Source: Gp6-AA40 sp036407095 (GTDB lineage: Bacteria; Acidobacteriota; Vicinamibacteria; Vicinamibacterales; UBA2999). From it: a stretch of DNA of 64,000 nucleotides. The notes beneath the pieces are model-generated. The model did not search any database and was not told where the DNA came from. It worked only from the letters and a program-made list of their open reading frames with translations. The position numbers and the translations under genes were made by a program. The DNA is taken from positions 30,951-94,950 of the forward strand of contig DASWZV010000031.1 in NCBI GenBank assembly GCA_036407095.1, written 5' to 3'. Positions 61,106-64,000 of this stretch are shown piece by piece (positions within the stretch are counted from its first letter, which is position 1; every line of letters starts with the position of its first letter).

Positions 61106-61228
61106 GTGGAAACCATCGTCCTCTGCACCGTTCTGGCTCTGACTGTCGTAGTCGCCGCCGGTCTCGCCAAGGGGCTTCTCCGCCTCGTGCTGCGATTGAT
61201 CGCGGACGAAACGCCGTCGGCCGTGTAG
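61106..61228 (+). CDS. Possible 40-residue single-span membrane protein
   Basis: GTG at 61106 to TAG at 61228, with GAGGTAA before it as ribosome binding site. The product is one hydrophobic segment (IVLCTVLALTVVVAAGLAKG) followed by a short basic/amphipathic tail (LLRLVLRLIADETPSAV). It resembles small regulatory or toxin-like membrane peptides only in general form. Confidence 0.4.
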   Translation: METIVLCTVLALTVVVAAGLAKGLLRLVLRLIADETPSAV

Positions 61229-61301
61229 CTCCTGTTCCGACCCCTGGGTCCACCAGGGCCCGTACGCCTGTACGGATCTGGAACGTGCCATCACGAGCAA
61301 T

Positions 61302-61727
61302 TCAGTTTCGGCAGGCTCCATTGAGCGTCCGGATCCGGACCACGTGAAGTTCGGGAAGCTCCAGGCTGGCGTCCCCTTTCGCACCTCCACCAGGCTGACG
61401 CGAGATCGACTCCTGCGCCGGATCGAGCGCCCCGGCTTGAGCGGCAGTGTTCGGAGAGGGCCACAATCCACCGCTCACGGCGAGACGTTTGGTCGGTCCA
61501 CTGACGATGGCCACCATCTTGCCGGCATACTTTTCCATCTTCTTGCCCGTGAGCCGGTACTTTCCACCGCTCTGCGTGTCGGTGAGCGTAAATGTCCCGC
61601 TGGGACTCGGCTGTCCGCTCACGCATCCGGTGAATTCAGTCTGAGGCGTTGTGGAGTTCTTCTGAGCGTTGGCGGGCGAGATCATCAGCACGCCAACGAC
61701 AAGGGACACGGCAGCGGCATGGCGCAT
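61302..61727 (-). CDS. Small secreted protein, unknown function
   Basis: 141 residues from the ATG at 61727, fixed by AAGGAG six bases upstream; the ATG at 61751 has no such site. Signal peptide (AAVSLVVGVLMISPANA), then a small beta domain (FTGCVSGQPSPSGTFTLTD, KYRLTGKKMEKYAGKMVAIVSG, written in part) and a Gly/Ser/Pro-rich tail. No known function. Confidence 0.65.
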   Translation of the reverse strand: MRHAAAVSLVVGVLMISPANAQKNSTTPQTEFTGCVSGQPSPSGTFTLTDTQSGGKYRLTGKKMEKYAGKMVAIVSGPTKRLAVSGGLWPSPNTAAQAGALDPAQESISRQPGGGAKGDASLELPELHVVRIRTLNGACRN

Positions 61728-61809
61728 GGCGGGCTCCTTGGGAGACGGCACTCACTCTAACCCAGAAATGGGTTCCCGACGAGCACACCGTACGACAATA
61801 GAGAGGCAC

Positions 61810-62715
61810 ATGGCAGAGACGCGCGGGTCGCGATACCCGGGCGATCGAATGGGGATCGCCACCTACGTGCTGCTCTGCGTCATCTGGGGCTCGACGTGGC
61901 TCGTGATCAAAGTCGGGTATGGAGGACTCGGCCCGCTCACGGTCGCATCGCTGCGATTCCTGCTCGCAGGTCTGGTCCTCAGCGTCGGAATGCCGCTGCT
62001 CGAGGCACGCTGGCCGCGCTCGGCGGTTGAGTGGGGCCTGGTGATCTGGGTCGGCGTCATTCTGTTCGGCGCCGACTACGGCCTGATCTATTGGAGCGAA
62101 CAGTTCATCGACAGCGGCCTCGCGGCGATCCTGTTCGCGACGCTCCCGCTCGTCACCATCGCTTTCGCACACATGTATGTTCCCGGCGATCGCATCACGC
62201 CGCGCAAGCTCGCGGGTTCTGTGATCGCGTTCGCCGGCGTCGTTTCGCTGTTCGGCGATCGTCTCCGGGTCGACGTCTCGCAGTCGGGTCCGATGCTGGC
62301 CATGATCGGGAGCGCGATCTGTGCGGCCGCCGCGGGCGTGGCCACGAAGCGGCACGGAGGCGCGCTTCATCCAGCTGCCCTCAACGGGCCAGCGATGCTC
62401 GTCGGCTCGGTCGCCCTCATCGCGGTCGCCCTCGCTTCAGGCGAACATCCACGCCTCCCGCCTGATGGACGCACCTGGATGGCGATCGGCTACCTCGCCA
62501 TCGTCGGCAGCGTGATCACATTCCTTGGATACTTCTCGCTGCTGAAGACGTGGAGCGTGACGAGTCTGAGCTTCATCAGCGTCTTCACGCCCGCGATCGC
62601 GCTCGCGCTGGGATTCGTGTTCCTGGGAGAGCGGCCGACACCGTGGACGGCTGCGGGTGCGGTGCTGATTCTGGCAGGTGTGACGCTGGCGCTTTCAACG
62701 AAACGCGGGGGCTGA
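61810..62715 (+). CDS. EamA/DMT-family transporter
   Basis: 301 residues from the ATG at 61810, with AGAGG upstream; the open frame reaches back to 61669 through the neighbouring gene's start. Ten membrane segments in two EamA repeats: LLCVIWGSTWLVIKVGYGGLGPLTVASLRFL in the first, ALNGPAMLVGSV and SLSFISVFTPAIALALGFVFLGERPT in the second. Drug/metabolite exporter of unknown substrate. Its stop codon lies in the loop of a palindromic element. Confidence 0.92.
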   Translation: MAETRGSRYPGDRMGIATYVLLCVIWGSTWLVIKVGYGGLGPLTVASLRFLLAGLVLSVGMPLLEARWPRSAVEWGLVIWVGVILFGADYGLIYWSEQFIDSGLAAILFATLPLVTIAFAHMYVPGDRITPRKLAGSVIAFAGVVSLFGDRLRVDVSQSGPMLAMIGSAICAAAAGVATKRHGGALHPAALNGPAMLVGSVALIAVALASGEHPRLPPDGRTWMAIGYLAIVGSVITFLGYFSLLKTWSVTSLSFISVFTPAIALALGFVFLGERPTPWTAAGAVLILAGVTLALSTKRGG

Positions 62716-62770
62716 AGCCCCCGCGCTACGTCTCCAGTCACATGCGTAGAGCGCGGGCTTCAGCCCGCGC
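62704..62770. repeat. Double palindromic element between convergent genes
   Basis: CGCGGGGGC-TGAA-GCCCCCGCG (62704-62725) and GCGCGGGC-TTCA-GCCCGCGC (62751-62770), with CTACG and CGTAG as further paired inner flanks. It separates the ends of the EamA and DUF6152 genes and may serve as a two-way terminator. Confidence 0.72.
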
Positions 62771-62777
62771 GGCGTTG

Positions 62778-63194
62778 TTACTTGATCTTGCTCGGATCGC
62801 TCACCGACCCTGCGGAGCCGCCAAGGAACAATCGCTTGCCATCGGCGAGCACGAAGTTCCTACCGACCGCTTTGTTGGTGCCGTCCTTCGCCTGATAGCC
62901 TTCGATCGTCAGCTCGGTGCCAATCGGAACGGTCGTCTTGGTGACGCCCATGCGGATCAACTGATTGGGACTGCCGCCTTCCACCAGCCACTCCTGCACC
63001 TTGCCATCGGGGCCCTTCACGTTGACGTGGAACCACGAGTGCGGGTTGACCATGTCCCACTTGATCAGCGAGCCCTTCAACGTCAGCGGCTTGTTGACGT
63101 CGAACTCCGCCGCGAAGGCGTGATGGGCCCAGGCATGTGACGCGCCCAGGAGGACACAGACACCAACGGACGCGGCGACGAGCTTCATGCGCAT
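62778..63194 (-). CDS. DUF6152 family secreted protein, second copy
   Basis: 138 residues with a signal peptide ending at AWA and the family start HHAFAAEFD. The core GSLIKWDMVNPHSWFHVNVKG and the end GKRLFLGG match the copy at 5031 in layout. It lies 13 bases downstream of the large partner gene at 63208 and is probably co-transcribed with it. Confidence 0.83.
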   Translation of the reverse strand: MRMKLVAASVGVCVLLGASHAWAHHAFAAEFDVNKPLTLKGSLIKWDMVNPHSWFHVNVKGPDGKVQEWLVEGGSPNQLIRMGVTKTTVPIGTELTIEGYQAKDGTNKAVGRNFVLADGKRLFLGGSAGSVSDPSKIK

Positions 63195-63207
63195 GTGAGT
63201 GTTCTCC

Positions 63208-64000
63208 TCAATTCGAAGAGCCCTTCTTCTGTTCGACGGCTTTCTTGTCGTCCTCGCGCGCGCCGGCGAGGATGTTCGCGATCCCGAAGTTCGACTCGTG
63301 GCAGGCGAACTCGAAGATGGGCCCGTCGGTCTTCACGAGCGGCAGTTCCGCGCTCCACGCCCTCGTCCACGTCGAGGGGTCGTCGATCGTGAACTTGTAG
63401 TCGATTGCATCGTCGGCCACGCGCGTGAAGCGCTCGATCACCTTCATGTTCTCGCTGCCGTTCCTGAACGGGTTCTTGCCGTTGAAGTTCGTCGTCTCGA
63501 CGACCAGCGTGTTGCCCTCGTAGTGACCGCGCGAGACGCCCGTCCACTGACGCACGCCGGACGGCGGCGCCGGGCGGTTGTCGATCGGAATGATCCGCGC
63601 GTCGTGGATCATCTCGGTCAGGATCATCACGTAGCCGGCACCCTGCACGATCTGATAGTTCGCGTTGTAACCGGCGTTCTGCAGCGGGGGTCCGGCACCG
63701 CCCATGATGATGCAGCGCGATCCGATCGGCATGTTCTGCACGGCGTCGTAAGGTCCGCCCTGCAGTTTGCGCGCGGCCGCGCGCTCGGCCTGACGCTTCT
63801 GCCCTTCAGCGGTCATCGCCGGCACCTTGCCGTCCGCCGGGTCGTAGATCTGCGACGTGCGCAGGCTGGCCGCAAATGTTGACTGACTGCGATCGAGCCC
63901 GAACTGCGTGAAGTCGTAATGCACGTCGGCGACCGTTCCGGGCTCCGTCTCTGCGGACTCGCGCGCTGCCGCCGCCTTTTCAGCCGCCGCGGCTTCCTCG
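63208..64000 (-). CDS. WEGDTLVVE-family secreted protein, 5'-truncated by the window
   Basis: The frame is open to the right edge, so the N-terminus lies outside the window. At the edge it reads EEAAAAEKAAAARESAE, a charged, Ala-rich stretch, then YDFTQFGLDRSQSTF. The core carries GHYEGNTLVVETTNF, FTRVADDAIDYKFTIDDP and FEFACHESNFGIANILAGAR, matching the proteins at 25710 and 5456. It precedes a DUF6152 gene. Confidence 0.8.
   Translation of the reverse strand, partial: EEAAAAEKAAAARESAETEPGTVADVHYDFTQFGLDRSQSTFAASLRTSQIYDPADGKVPAMTAEGQKRQAERAAARKLQGGPYDAVQNMPIGSRCIIMGGAGPPLQNAGYNANYQIVQGAGYVMILTEMIHDARIIPIDNRPAPPSGVRQWTGVSRGHYEGNTLVVETTNFNGKNPFRNGSENMKVIERFTRVADDAIDYKFTIDDPSTWTRAWSAELPLVKTDGPIFEFACHESNFGIANILAGAREDDKKAVEQKKGSSN

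Noticed and set aside
1..64000. CRISPR array or prophage
   Set aside because: No regularly spaced direct repeats and no phage structural, integrase or lysis genes were seen.

Overview
The window is high-GC DNA with tightly packed, leader-poor genes, many secreted proteins, and several families typical of soil Acidobacteriota: a M56 peptidase fused to a TIGR03435/DUF3738 domain, DUF6152 proteins, PQQ enzymes, MacB-like permeases and PEGA-domain proteins. The best guess, from gene content only, is an environmental acidobacterium close to Vicinamibacteria. No rRNA and no convincing tRNA gene was seen. One structural RNA, the tmRNA (ssrA), lies at 46811-47161 on the minus strand.

Layout. 1-11.3 kb: a lipoprotein PQQ alcohol dehydrogenase with a lanthanide-type Asp pair, a secreted alpha/beta hydrolase, small envelope proteins, a DUF6152/partner pair, an orphan PstS, an OmpA-like protein and a DUF3592-like membrane protein. 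11.8-20.8 kb: a complete MdtABC-like RND efflux operon with two different permeases and its outer-membrane factor. 20.9-22.7 kb: a large unrecognised protein. 22.7-25 kb: a BlaI/BlaR1-type repressor-sensor pair with a clear operator, divergent from a YceI-like gene. 26.8-31.7 kb: three successive HlyD/MacA-like adaptors and a MacB-type permease, all with overlapping ends and no ATPase, followed by a PEGA-domain pseudokinase. 34.2-38 kb: a Tat-exported multicopper oxidase and a PadR/sensor-domain pair with a palindromic operator. 38.2-40.1 kb: a hydrolase/beta-propeller fusion.

40.7-46.8 kb is the accessory-looking part: a DUF4062 + Sel1-repeat gene pair next to a decayed alpha/beta hydrolase, tandem tiny zinc-ribbon proteins (one only 59 residues), a frameshifted membrane gene and hairpin-rich spacers. 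It ends exactly at the 3' end of ssrA, a frequent island insertion site, but no integrase or repeated attachment site was seen.

47.5-54.8 kb is core-like: MBL hydrolase, N-acetylmuramoyl-L-alanine amidase, GerMN protein, rph, rdgB, a GGDEF-EAL protein and coaA. 55-64 kb holds secreted beta-barrel and Gly/Ser-rich proteins, a PQQ sugar dehydrogenase, a zincin, an HD-GYP-like protein, a trio of very small genes, an EamA transporter and a second DUF6152/partner pair that runs off the right edge. Short palindromes with TTCA/TGAA loops recur between genes across the whole window.
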